From positions 4,624,001 to 4,688,000 of the forward strand of contig NC_092665.1 of NCBI RefSeq assembly GCF_032118995.1: a stretch of DNA of 64,000 nucleotides, in the 5' to 3' direction. This stretch comes from Asterias amurensis (taxonomy: Eukaryota; Echinodermata; Asteroidea; Forcipulatida; Asteriidae). This document shows, in pieces, positions 52,928-63,986 of this stretch. Below the pieces are notes generated by a model. That model made no database searches and was not told where the DNA came from. It saw only the letters and a program-made list of their open reading frames with translations. The first letter of the stretch is position 1. Each line of letters opens with the position of its first letter. The translations under genes were made by a program, and so were the position numbers.

Positions 52928-55460
52928 GTTAGTCTTGGTCCCAAGACCATTGGTGTTGCGCGGTCACACACAACCAACGTTCCGATTATGCACGGCAAAA
53001 ACTGTCCACGCTTGTAATGAACGAACGCTAGCGGGCGCTCTGTTTCTCTGATTTAGATCTCACCATGGTCTTGAATATTTGCAACGACGGGTCTTAACTT
53101 TTTTATTGTTTTTCGGCAAATCTCCCCCGACTTTCCGGTGGAGCCAATCAGAGGCTGCGTTGCGGTTGGCTCATGAATAATTCATCAGTGTTGTGCATGT
53201 AGTGTACAATGCATGCAGTAATTCCATTGCATGACTTTTGCTTTACTCTGTGTGTGGGTATATATGTTTTTATCGGAGTATAATAATGTCCAGATCAGTA
53301 GGATTTGAAACTTTGACACAGGGTGGAAATACGATAAAGAAAGGTTTGTGGTACCAGCACAAACATTTCTGTGTATAATGTCCAGATCCAGACACCTGCA
53401 TTGCCATGATATGCAGCTTGAAATGCGATCGTGGCGTTATGCTCCCGACGTGCCAGGGCCCACACTGATGAAGCCTGTATTGGCTAAACAATTTGCTTAT
53501 AGTTAGCACAAAATAGTATTGCTTAGCAGAAACTGGTTGCCAGCCAATTTTTAATTAAATTTGAAATTTTGTAGTGCCCAAGTAAATTTTTGGATAGTAA
53601 AGAAATTGTGTACAGTATTTTCTGCCAAACAGATATTAACTGGTGGGCCCTGTAGTGTTATTCACAGTGAAAGTTTTTTAATCTTGGGGGAAGGAAATCT
53701 TGAGGGATTCAAAAGCATCTTTGTGAGAACGTATTTTGAAACGTAACCGTAGCTGCATATCTTGGAACGTAAGCGTAGCTTGACTTGGGATTGAAAGCGT
53801 ACTTTTTGATATTGTAGCGTAACCTATTAGTATCTTGGAGTGTATAAGCGTAGCTGAGTAGCTGCGTAGCTTGGAACGTAACAGTATCTTTTGGTGGAGC
53901 GTAAGCATATCTTGGAACATAATTCATAGCTGCGTATCTTGGAACGTAAGCGTAACTTGACATGGGATTGAAAGCGTACCTTTTGATATTATGGCGTAAC
54001 TTGAAGGAATGTAAGCAGATCTGTAAGCGCAGCTGAGTAGCTGTGTATGCTTGGAACTCTTGACATCGTTTGGAACGTAAGCATATCTTGGACTGAAGCG
54101 TAGCATCTTGGAACATAAACGCAGCTGCGTATCTTTGAACGTAGGCATAGCTTGACTCGGGCTTGGAAGCGTACTTTTTGATATTATAGTGTAACTTGAA
54201 GGAACGTAGACCTAAGCGTATCTTGGAACGTAAACGTAGCTGCGTATCTTGGAATGTAAGCGTAGCTTGACTCGGGCTTGAAAACATACCTTTTGATATT
54301 ATAGTGTAACTTGAAGGAACGTAGACCTAAGCGTATCTTGGAACGTAAACGTAGCCGAGTAGCTGCGTAGCTTGGAACGTAACCAAATAACATTTTTTGG
54401 GAATGTAGTCGTAACAATATCTTTTGGAATAACTCATGAGAAATTTCGAGTTTTGATTGCTTGTCCAGCGGCGACTACTGCTATTCAACTCCCAGTTATT
54501 TGAGGCGAATAGTCGGGTCATTAAATTCCACTAGTTGCCCAGTTTAATCATTACCTCAAAAATAACTCTTCATTCACAGAATTAAAAAAATAATACTTTG
54601 TTTGACAAAATTATGCTTTGAGGGAATTTTGTTTTAGCATTATTTTTATTTAAACCTTTTATAAAAAATTCTCATAATTTTTTTAAGCTACTCACACAAT
54701 AACACTGTCAATATAACAATATGCGATATTCCTAGGTTTTGACATCATCAAAATTACCTGAAAACTCATAACAAAAAGAAATTAGGGGCCATGAATTAAA
54801 ATGGAGCATATTGGAACGTTGCGATCATAAGAAACAACGGATTCGACACCCGCAAGCTGGGAGTTCATAGCGCCTGGGATTTAACACCTTCAACCCCACG
54901 AGACACGGCATGGGCGGTACGTGATATTCCACAAGGCTTATTTCACGTTCCGATTGCTCCACGCCGTGGGGCCATACAGCGTCCGATACACGGACTCTCT
55001 GAATGCTAATTTTACGTTCGATTTTTGACCATTATTTACGATTTCAAATCGTCACGTATCCATAACCTGAATAGGTACCTATACTTAAAATTTCACTGTT
55101 TTCCTTTTAATAGGCCTATAATGACTACGGAATCACTCTTTGAGCAAAGATTATTAAAAAAAAGACCGCCGATCATATTGACCTTTGACTCGATCTAGTT
55201 TGAATAGTCATCTTCAATTCGTCACGTGATATGAATATTGCATACATTAAAAGTAATTTACATAGTCTGGCCACGCCTTCAATTTGCAAATATCCAAGAC
55301 CATGGTGAGCACAGGACATGGTGAGATCCGTAAATCAGAGAAACAGCGCCCGCTAGCGTTCGTTCATTACAAGCGTGGACAGTTTTTGCCGTGCATAATC
55401 GGAACGTTGGTTGTGTGTGACCGCGCAACACCAATGGTCTTGGAACCAAGACTAGTGCCG
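52928..55460. mobile_element. Element with about 160-bp inverted ends enclosing a minisatellite
   Basis: The left arm (about 52928-53085) and right arm (about 55285-55460) are reverse complements with small indels. Shared blocks include AGTCTTGGT[TC]CCAAGACCA, GTTGTGTGTGACCGCGCAAC and GCCGTGCATAATCGGAACGT. The interior has an AATTCATCA-rich left part, the 53740-54425 minisatellite, and a GC-poor right part. No transposase frame is evident. Confidence 0.65.
53740..54425. repeat. Complex minisatellite, TCTTGGAACGTAAGCGTAG units
   Basis: Short motifs TCTTGGAACGTA, GCGTAGCTGCGTA and GCGTAGCTTGACT recur irregularly. They are grouped in higher-order units that include TTTTGATATTATAGTGTAAC (about 53810, 53990, 54175, 54290). 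The minus strand keeps a 192-codon frame (53709-54287) with a repeating SYAYVPRYAA peptide. I treat it as a by-product, although it is unusually long. Confidence 0.8.
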
Positions 55461-55897
55461 GTCAGTTTGTGAGATTCTTTGATTCAAAAACCATAACACC
55501 CATGACAGAGGGTGGCGAATAATCAAACGGTACATTCAGAATAGTGAACGCAAACACTGGTTTGTGTCAATGTTGCAGATTGTACCTGTGTATCCTGTCC
55601 GAGTGTTATGAGTTGCTGTGAGCGATGTCAATGCAACCGATGTCAGTTTCCTTCTGCGGTATATCAGAGTCACACACCCAGTCTCGATGGGGCGAATGTG
55701 CGTAAAGTGCGGCAGGGGTAGCGTGTGTCACACGGGCAGTGCTGAAGAATCCCGTTGCCTTGCCTTTAGAAAGCACACAAAGCAACGAAAACCTAATTTA
55801 TTAGCTATATTATATTCGATCGATACAATTTCAAGAACACAAGATTAAAATTATTACAAAACACTTGACAACAAATCAATGAAAGTAAATCATAATT
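55461..55897. other. Unassigned stretch
   Basis: I see no gene, RNA or repeat family here. Confidence 0.4.
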
Positions 55898-56290
55898 ATT
55901 ATACACATATTGACTGGCAATGAGGTAACTGTACGTCTACCCCCGAGGGACTTTGAGTGACCAGAAGAGGGACCTATTTCCCGAGGCTGAAGGCCAAGGG
56001 AAATAGGCACCTCTTCTGGTCACTAACATGCCCGAGGGGGGAATAGACGTACACTAGTACCGAATTGTGTCGGTCTTAAATGTGAAATAAGAACAACACG
56101 TGGAAAAGAAAGGATGTTTTGTAGTTGCTGTTCACGGTTCAAGTCAAGAGAGGGCGCTGTAACCGGGCACTATTTTCAAAGAGCTAGTTCCCGCAAAACA
56201 CATGCGCCCGATCACTAGACTAAGCTTATCCCACGAGACCGTGTTTCAGCCAACCAGAATACAGAAAAGGCAAGAGGTGTGTTATAAAAC
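55898..56290. repeat. Foldback element related to the 11533-12588 family
   Basis: It starts TTATACACATATTGACTGGC and ends CAAGAGGTGTGTTATAAAAC, like the other family. It has a hairpin (CTACCCCCGAGGG...CCCGAGGGGGGAATAG, GAGTGACCAGAAGAGG and inverse) whose tip is CCGAGGCTGAAGGCCAAGG. Confidence 0.7.
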
Positions 56291-56325
56291 ATTATATGAA
56301 TATGTTGACGTTCTTTTAAACTTAC

Positions 56326-56500
56326 CAGACTTTTGAGCAGATATCATAACAGACTCCACATTAGCATTGAGACTAGATTTACAATCTCCTTTAATAGCAG
56401 AATCGTCTAGCCCTATCACTGCTGTCTTGGTTTTAACACCACTTAAATAAGCAGTAGCCGTACCAGCCGAGTCCGGTACTTGCCTATCGGTATTGTAGGT
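56326..56500 (-). CDS. Alkaline phosphatase exon with the catalytic serine
   Basis: Alkaline phosphatases are secreted or GPI-anchored metalloenzymes that hydrolyse phosphomonoesters through a phosphoserine. This 175-base exon (acceptor TCCTCTAG, donor GTAAGT) reads TYNTDRQVPDSAGTATAYLS, followed by GVKTKTAVIGL and SVMISAQKSG. It matches the family around the active-site Ser of P-D-S-A-G-T. It begins in phase 0, exactly at the SK|TYN intron position known in vertebrate ALPL, and ends in phase 1. The preceding exon is 7.3 kb upstream at 63781. Downstream exons (T-T-R-V-x-H-A, metal-binding D-H-x-H) were not found between 51 kb and 56 kb, so either the next intron is very long or the copy is partial. 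Confidence 0.88.
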
Positions 56501-56577
56501 CTAGAGGATGAAAGAGTGCAGGAAATATTCTCAGACTAAATGCTCCGTATGTTTGACCACGTGGGGCGCACTCAATA

Positions 56578-56832
56578 TAGTGGGTGCGTTCGTTTAGATT
56601 CCCTGGGTCGACCCCGATCTGCCCCGGTACGTTCGAATAGCTTTGACGGGGCTCACCCGGGTCAGCCCCCCCCCCCCAGTGCCCTGCTTGTGGAGTGGGT
56701 CACTTGGGGTGACCTGAGGTGCATGCCATCACCACGAGAGGGCGAGTGTGTTCGTTCGATTAGCTCTTGTCAGGGGTTCACCCGAGTGAGCACCACGGGG
56801 TCGACCCAGGGAAGCTTATCGGGCACACCCAC
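56578..56832. repeat. MITE family I, second copy, beside the alkaline phosphatase exon
   Basis: The ends ATAGTGGGTGCGTTCG and the inverse CACCCACTAT are present, with a C12-14 run in the middle. It has the same internal layout as 6143-6392 and lies 77 bases upstream of the exon on the minus strand. Confidence 0.8.
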
Positions 56833-57025
56833 TATTTGTATCACTTCTTGGCACTATTTCCCCGGTCAGGTTCTTGCTTTTCAGAACCAGTGATTTCATT
56901 GGATAAACGTGCAGTGAGTTAAGCATTCTGTTTCCGTGTTTTGATTGGTCCGAGGTGATGTTTGGCATTCGTACTGGTGGTCATCTGCATATGAATCTAG
57001 GTGAAAGGTGAAGATGGACAAGGAT

Positions 57026-57186
57026 TGACCTACGCTAGAGGCCACTCTCTGGCGTTACCATTCACGAGCCTCGAAGTGTGACGTCAGATGTTCAGGCTAA
57101 AGGGATATACTAGCCTGAACATCTGACGTCACACTTCGAGGCTCGTGAATAACGCCAAAGAGTAACCTCTCGCCTCTAGGTCAATT
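57026..57186. repeat. Foldback GACGTCACACTTCGAGGC
   Basis: The arms TTGACCTACGCTAGAGGC ... GACGTCAGATGTTCAGGCT pair with AGCCTGAACATCTGACGTCA ... GCCTCTAGGTCAA around AAAGGGATATACT. One arm alone occurs at 21051-21145, next to a C1 MITE. Confidence 0.75.
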
Positions 57187-57306
57187 CCCGTCACCAATTC
57201 CCGTCTATCCCCGTCATCAATCCCCGTCTGTCCCCGTCACCAATCCCCGTCAATCCCGTCACCAATCCCCGTCTATCCCCGTCTCCAATCCCCGTCAATC
57301 CCGTCC
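57187..57306. repeat. Minisatellite CCAATCCCCGTCTATCCCCGTCA
   Basis: Six or so imperfect copies of a roughly 17-24-bp CCCCGTC unit lie just before the retroelement. Confidence 0.85.
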
Positions 57307-57355
57307 CACGATTCGTCCACTTGTTGCGCCGTTAATGTTGCTTGAGAGACGGGTT

Positions 57356-57604
57356 GTAATAGGGTTTAATGCGTAACGCAGTAAACCGATTTAACACCAG
57401 GAAATATGCATAGTTATAGTCAGGTTGCACAGTCGGGGCTATAAGCGATTGGGATTGTCAGGGCGCATTCAGACGTGGTTCCATTGTTCTTTTCAACCAA
57501 CCAAAGCAATGCATTTGGGGAAAGGGTGCTTGTCTTTCTGGGAACCGTCATTGAATATTCTGCCACCGAGGAGTTAAGATAGATTGTATAGTTTCGCAAA
57601 ATTC
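57356..57604 (+). repeat. Ngaro-type repeat A1
   Basis: 249 bp starting GTAATAGGGTTTAATGCG and ending TTTCGCAAAATTC. It is repeated as A2 at 62165-62413 with one visible difference. Confidence 0.9.
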
Positions 57605-58369
57605 GGTACCTTCTTGGCAACTCGCTGGAAGTGGGAACCGCATTGAAGAAATCCAAGTGATACCTGATGAGGAGGGCGAAGATGGGCGGCTACAGAGAGT
57701 GGTGAAGCCGATGGCTTACTAGCCGGGCCAAACGGGTGAGTCGCTACATTTTCAGACCTAATGATGGGGCAAGTACAGCCCCAACAGTAACGCTAGTAGG
57801 TAACACGAGTACCGTGAATACGGAAAGGTTTCAAACATCTAGTATGTATAAAGGGCCAATAATTGCGAACATCCCACAGATTAATAGTCAGGGTATTTCA
57901 TGGCCTTTACACGTAACTCGGGGTTTAACGGGCCAACATTCTGAAAGCATGAGTACAGGTACACAAGGACAAGAAAGGGCGGACAATCATAATTTTTCTG
58001 GCAGCTTGCCGTTTAATATGAAAGTTAGTCAGAGCTTGTGTCAGTCAGGCCAATCAGGAATAAGTAAGCCTAGTAGTTTGTTTAGTGTACAACTTGGCAA
58101 ACTCTAGTCAATATTCAGGGTATTCCATACATAACAGGGATGGGGCATGTAGTAGGTTAGGAGGAACATCATCTTCAATAGAACTGAGTGGTGCCCAACT
58201 TTCAAATGCAGGGTGCAAAATAAGTACAGTAGGGAGCAGTTGCATGTGGGGGTCCATTGATTGCACAGCGGGCTCTTGAAGCATACCGATGGCGGATAAC
58301 ATGCAGCATATGAATTAACCATCAACTCTCTTTAATCCATTGATATCGGTTTGTAGCGAATTGGGCGAG

Positions 58370-58570
58370 GGCCTACCGCTAACCTTAAAATTTTTAAGAT
58401 TATTCATAGCGAGTTTGTGGATTTTGCTGTGATCTTATAAAGAAGAGTGACCCTATAGTAGTACAAATAGCCTACCGCTAACCTTAAAATTTTTAAGATT
58501 ATTCATAGCGAGTTTGTGGATTTCGCTGTGATCTTATAAAGCAGAGTGACCCTATATTAGTACAAATAGC
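58370..58570. repeat. 100-bp tandem duplication inside the Ngaro-type element
   Basis: CCTACCGCTAACCTTAAAAT to GTAGTACAAATAG occurs twice in a row, with three or so substitutions. Confidence 0.85.
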
Positions 58571-60203
58571 GGTCAAGACACAATAATTCTTGCTGGCTGT
58601 AAACGAGGGGGTTTTATAATATGGAAAGATAATAAACACAGGCGTCCAATTACTTCTATACACTACATGGACCTCTGCATTTTTTGACTTATGTAGCAGT
58701 GTATTGGCGAGCTCATCTCCATAGAACACATAGAATGATTGAAATAGTGTCAGATCGTACGCACAGAGAGCAGCAGCTCGTCCAATAAGGGGGGATGGCG
58801 CACTTTTAGAATGAGGCAGCAATTAACACCAGTTAGATCATCGGCATAATTGACGATGAATTATGGGCATTGCACGTCACAGCACCATGTGTTAATCAAG
58901 CTCTAGAACAAAGTGTACATAAAGAATAGAAGGGCAATACCAAGTTTCATTATGAACTTTGGGAGTGATTGATCATTATTAGGCACTAAATGGCCAGCTT
59001 CCATAAATCAAGGGGTAGCCTATTGCATAATATTAAAATTAAAGACCATTGCATCTTCTTCCATTTGTACATACGTATCTGGTATTTCATATGTTTAATG
59101 AATAGGGTATAGATGGCCTTAGCTTTCGATCCAAACCGGACCTAGTTCAGAGGCATAAAACAAGTACAAACAAATACATATCCATTCATAGAAAAAGAGA
59201 GGGGAAATGGATTAAATGAAGAAAGAAGCGGGAAAGAAAGAAGCGGGAAAATAACAGCCAATCAAAGTTTCTATTTCAGAAACAATTGGTGGCTATGAAC
59301 CAATACGTGTAGAGTGGCGAGGACAAAGGAGGTTTCATATGAAAGGATGGATTACTGGACCATAAAAGTGGTAAATGCATTGTTCGTTAACAATGCAGGG
59401 AAACATGAAAGGGTAGAATTAGAGAACAAGTTGCATCATGATGCAATTAACAATGGTCAATTAATAGAGAAAAGCAAGATCAAAGGTACGATGGTATTAA
59501 TAGGTATGAGGGACCTGTGGAAAAAAGAAGGGGGTTACTTACATGAGATAGTTGTAGTAACAAATATATAGGACAACTAAAAAAAAAAAAAAAAAAAAAT
59601 TATACTTCAGTTACAGAATATAAACAACATTATAGTTCTCAAGCAGAAGTGAAGTGGGGGTAACGGGAAGTTATTTAACACCAGTGTTTATGTTTAGTCC
59701 AAAGGACTTGACTGTCTTGAGTTGGTGAATCCAGTGTGATTCTCTATGCTTGCAGTTATATTTCATATGTTCATAAATTGCACAAATGGGAGGATCCCAC
59801 GGGTAGTTTCATTGTTTCTAAGATGAAAGAGGATTGTAGACGCTTGGACCCTAGGCAAGATTCAAGATGTTCCATTACATTTCCAGTGCTGAGCAGTCTG
59901 GTGGTTAGTATTTTACCGCCAGTCTGCAAACTATTGAATTATTCGGTTGTGTCCTGAGGCGAATTAGAATAAATCTGCTTTATACTTGTTATGTAAAAAG
60001 AGTTACACGGTTCAATGGTTTGGCGGGAACATTGAATAGGACTGGGTGCGGTACCCAGAGTAAGGCTTATCTGGCTATGCTATCAATATACACATTAAAG
60101 CTTTGTTAATTTAGTCTTTTCTTAGTCGTTATTTAGTTTAAGTATCATCGGTAACAGTAGCAGTAGCATTCTTGGTTGCCCTTTTCGGTTATTCTGAGGG
60201 TGA

Positions 60204-60560
60204 GTGAGTTTACAACTCACGATGGCAAATTCCCGGGCGTTGCGTATTGGTGATATTTTCTTTAATCAGGAAGGGAATTTGCAAGTAGTTCTAAGATATT
60301 CAAAAACGGATCAAGTGGGTAAAGTTCAATCATTTCTATTGACAGGAATGCCAATACTTCTCTGTTTGTACATTGAGGGGGGACCCTATGTCAGCCAGAC
60401 AAGTTAATCACATCTTAAAGTAGGGATTAAGGCCATCAGGTAAACCCCACACCCTTTTCAGTTCATAGTTGCAGGATATGTTTGGGGTTCGGGAGGAACG
60501 AATCAAAAGTATGGGGAGATGGAAGTCTGGAGCACTTGAATCCTACATTAGGCCAGACTT
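60204..60560 (+). mobile_element. Tyrosine recombinase remnant of the Ngaro-type element
   Basis: MANSRALRIGDIFF and VVLRYSKTDQVGK match the central core of YR-retroelement recombinases. The C-terminal GRW...SYIR signature of the family is recognisable near 60510-60555. The enzyme would insert a circular DNA intermediate by site-specific crossover. The gene is broken. Confidence 0.7.
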
Positions 60561-60809
60561 AATGTTTTCAATTGTCTAAAAGGGGGTAGCTTGTAGCAAG
60601 GTCATAAATAAGCAGTGTAGACAACCGCTTCTTTAATTAGCATGTTGCTGTTTAAGATAAATAATCGTTTACAAGATTGGTGAATGTTGAGTTGGTTGTT
60701 AACAAATTGTGTACAACATTTTCAACTACATACAAGACTTTGACAAGATAAAATATTGGTCAGAACAGATTACCCAGGCTGTTTTTCTTTGAATTTGTTT
60801 TTATACAGA

Positions 60810-61270
60810 TGTTTATCGGGGACAGTATCATTCGCCACAGCAGCGGCACGGTGGTACAGTGACATGGAAAGGCGTGTCTGGGGCACGCCTGGACGACTGG
60901 GACTAGGCTCAGGAGATACGGCAAAAGGCGAGGTCCCGACGACAACAGTGTTACATCTAAGGACCAAAGATATCTTGAAGGAAAATTCGGGATAGATAAG
61001 ACATAGGGTAAAAGGGAGCCTAAAGATGTTCATTAATCCGATGCAAGAACGTGGGTACCGGGACAGTATCATTCGCCACAGCAGCGGCACGGTGGAGGTA
61101 CAGTGACATGGAAAGACGTGTCTGGGGCACGCCTGGACGGCTGGGACTAGGCTCAGGAGATTCCTGGCAAAAGGCGAGGTCCCGACGACAATAGTGTTAT
61201 ATCTAGGGACCAAAGATATCTTGAAGGAAAATTCGGGACAGAGTAGACATAGGGTAAAGAGAGCCTAAAG
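60810..61270 (+). repeat. Duplicated SGNH-hydrolase-like segment of the Ngaro-type element
   Basis: A roughly 210-bp block starting GGGACAGTATCATTCGCCAC occurs at 60818 and again at 61059. One frame gives a GDSII motif and a G-A-R-L-D-D-W segment, like the SGNH hydrolase domain known from Ngaro elements. The second copy is a near-identical direct duplication. Confidence 0.55.
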
Positions 61271-61625
61271 GTAATTAGGAACATCCTACCCAACACACGG
61301 TTAATTTGGTCAGACATTTTGTTAAGGGTGAAGTATCAAGGTAAAGTTAATGGAGGGCAGAAAAACGCTGCACTTGGGATTTAAATATGTATGCAAAGAA
61401 GATACTTCGGGAGATGCAAAACGCACCTGTTATAAAACACCCCCATCTCATTAACCCTTCCCGGAAGGTGCGTACTGCAAGACATGATTCATTTGGTTCC
61501 ATCAAAATTTATCAGACGGGTTGAGGTTCTCCACTTCACACTCGGAGAAAGTTTTGTTAAAAAAAAAAAAAAAAAAAAAAGGGGGAGGGGTGTTTGGGCA
61601 AATTTTTATATCAAAATTTGCTTTG

Positions 61626-62169
61626 GCGGTAAGTTTAGGTTGTTCCTATAAACAAGAAGCTAATAGGCATTGTAGCCTGTGAGGAAGTGGTAAATTAATT
61701 TATGTGAATTGATATGGATAAATATGGTGGTAATAAAATGATGTGATTGTATATAAAGAAGTAGATTAATTTGGTACCTTCTTGGCAACTCGCTGGAAGT
61801 GGGAACCTCATTGACCCGGAGTTTTCTCCAGTCAATGAGTGCATTTATAATTATAATAATTGTAATTAGTCTGGTACCTTCTATGGCAAATCGCCGAGAA
61901 GTGGGAACCTTTGCGGATTGGAAATTTACCGTTCGCAAAGTGAGGAATTGGGACCCTTTGCGAATTGGTCGCAAAGTGTATTATAATGGGAACTGGTATA
62001 CTTCTTTATGAGTGGATATCACTGGATGGAATTAAATAAAAAGAAATCCCGTATATTATTATGAATTGGCGTTTTACCACCGAATTCAGAGTACGGAATA
62101 AATTAACTCTTGACAGAGTTCACTACAACAACAAATCCTTGTGTCTGTGTATATTTATCAGGTGGTAAT
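61626..62169 (+). repeat. Ngaro-type repeat B1
   Basis: 544 bp starting GCGGTAAGTTTAGG and ending GGTGGTAAT. It holds small inverted pairs such as GGTACCTTCTTGGCAA / GGGAACC. It runs directly into A2. Confidence 0.9.
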
Positions 62170-62413
62170 AGGGTTTAATGCGTAACGCAGTAAACCGAAT
62201 TAACACCAGGAAATATGCATAGTTATAGTCAGGTTGCACAGTCGGGGCTATAAGCGATTGGGATTGTCAGGGCGCATTCAGACGTGGTTCCATTGTTCTT
62301 TTCAACCAACCAAAGCAATGCATTTGGGGAAAGGGTGCTTGTCTTTCTGGGAACCGTCATTGAATATTCTGCCACCGAGGAGTTAAGATAGATTGTATAG
62401 TTTCGCAAAATTC
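62165..62413 (+). repeat. Ngaro-type repeat A2
   Basis: Copy of A1 lying between B1 and B2. It shares the 5-bp GTAAT with the end of B1 and is followed by CCTCCCTCCC. Confidence 0.9.
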
Positions 62414-62509
62414 CCTCCCTCCCTCCCTGGGGTTAATGGAAGGGTCAGGGTATTACGGAATACGCGGTACAGATTGAGTTGACTGATAATCTTACAACTT
62501 ACACTTAAA

Positions 62510-63053
62510 GCGGTAAGTTTAGGTTGTTCCTATAAACAAGAAGCTAATAGGCATTGTAGCCTGTGAGGAAGTGGTGAATTAATTTATGTGAATTGATATG
62601 GATAAATATGGTGGTAATAAAATGATGTGATTGTATATAAAGAAGTAGATTAATTTGGTACCTTCTTGGCAACTCGCTGGAAGTGGGAACCTCATTGACC
62701 CGGAGTTTTCTCCAGTCAATGAGTGCATTTATAATTATAATAATTGTAATTAGTCTGGTACCTTCTTTGGCAAATCGCCGAGAAGTGGGAACCTTTGCGG
62801 ATTGGAAATTTACCGTTCGCAAAGTGAGGAATTGGGACCCTTTGCGAATTGGTCGCAAAGTGTATTATAATGGGAACTGGTATACTTCTTTATGAGTGGA
62901 TATCACTGGATGGAATTAAATAAAGGGAAATCCCTTATATTATTATGAATTGGCGTTTTACCACCGAATTCAGAGTACGGAATAAATTAACTCTTGGCAG
63001 AGTTCACTACAACAACAAATCCTTGTGTCTGTGTATATTTATCAGGTGGTAAT
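62510..63053 (+). repeat. Ngaro-type repeat B2
   Basis: Same length and sequence as B1, with about six substitutions. The last bases GGTGGTAAT mark the right end of the element. Confidence 0.9.
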
Positions 63054-63561
63054 GGCCGCTTTAAGGGTTTTATTGTCCTTGGTTTATATGATTGTAATGT
63101 GGTGGCTATGTTTTCCAGTCTCTAATAATTGTTTGGGGCTGCGTATTGGCGGTCGTACCAATAGATGTTTCAGTCATTGTCCAGTGATTATCCAACGTCC
63201 AATTCAACCGCCAAAAACTCACCCATGGCTGGCTTAAAGTCAGCGCCAAAATAATCTGCAGTAATTATGCAAAATGACACTCCCACAATATACCTGCATT
63301 GGTGCAAAATAATTCTCTTAAAAACGCCACAACCGGCAACTTTCCGCACAATAGTTAAACAATATTATTGTAATCATAAATAACATTTGTTATTACTTTA
63401 CCGTGACATGACTTGGCTTGTTTCGATGCGGCACCATTATGAGAGTGTGGGCTTCGACGAGTGCAATTTGTTTGCATGAACATTGCACGATTACTAGTGA
63501 GTTACTCCTGCATTGCAGTTTAAAAAGTAGCAGTAAGGGCGTTTCATGTATATAAACCAGT

Positions 63562-63687
63562 GGGTGGATTAGTCTAGGACTAGTCTTATCTCGACTTAGG
63601 ACGAGTTACTCGTCCTAACTTTGGACTACCCATACGTTTTCAATATCTCCTAGGACTAGTCCTAACTCTTTGTGAAATTGACCCCAG
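63562..63687. repeat. MITE family C2, second copy
   Basis: GTCTTATCTCGACTTAGGAC through CTAACTCTTTGTGAAATTG, as at 14682-14838, but with the left end eroded. Confidence 0.65.
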
Positions 63688-63780
63688 ACCTGCTTTAAGT
63701 GGGGAGGTTTTTTAAACGGTGAAGATCTCCTGCAGTAGTTGTTTCAGTGTGTAGGTTCGAGGCGTAATAATTATTGTTAC

Positions 63781-63986
63781 CTTTGACAAAGCTACACTAG
63801 GGAACTTATCCCATTCGAGGTCTGTTTCTTCCCCGTGATCTCCTTTCAGTTGCCTCTTGAGAATCCTCGCAGCCGTCACGGTTGTTATACCCATCCCATC
63901 TCCGACGAACGTTCTTAGCTTTATTCGTGCTGAGTGTTTGCTCTCTGGTAATAGCTTTCTGCAAACTGTCGTAAGCCAGGTCCAAC
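63781..63986 (-). pseudogene. Alkaline phosphatase exon with a reading-frame break
   Basis: The minus strand reads LDLAYDSLQKAITREQTLST and NKAKNV, then in another frame FVGDGMGITTVTAARILKRQ and EETDLEWDKFPSVALSK, ending at a GTAACA donor in phase 0. It joins exactly to TYNTDRQVPDSAG at 56500. The family has A-K-N-V-[IL]-x-F-[LV]-G-D-G-M-G here; 8 bases are missing between GTT and the Phe-Val codons (near 63914), so the frame is lost before the first metal-binding Asp region. Explanations are a defective copy or allele, an assembly error, or use of the TTTGCAG acceptor at 63959, which leaves an open but non-homologous frame. The upstream acceptor and earlier exons are at or beyond the window edge. 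Confidence 0.75.

Larger units (their letters stand above)
57356..63053 (+). mobile_element. Ngaro-type tyrosine-recombinase retroelement with split direct repeats
   Basis: The element has the order A1 (57356-57604), internal region, B1 (61626-62169), A2 (62165-62413), B2 (62510-63053). The two A repeats are 249 bp and the two B repeats 544 bp. GTAAT marks the left end, the B1/A2 junction and the right end, and no target duplication is seen. This A1-B1A2B2 plan is diagnostic of Ngaro/PAT-type retroelements. Parts seen inside: a low-complexity gag-like region (57736-58107), a tyrosine recombinase (60204-60560) and an SGNH-hydrolase-like piece (60810-61270). No reverse transcriptase was recognised. 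By eye the A copies differ at one position and the B copies at about six, so it is young, but the coding part is broken in several places. It lies inside an alkaline phosphatase intron. Confidence 0.85.

Noticed and set aside
53709-54287. 192-codon protein gene
   Set aside because: The frame follows the minisatellite and has no start context, splice sites or non-repeat sequence; kept only as a low-level curiosity.
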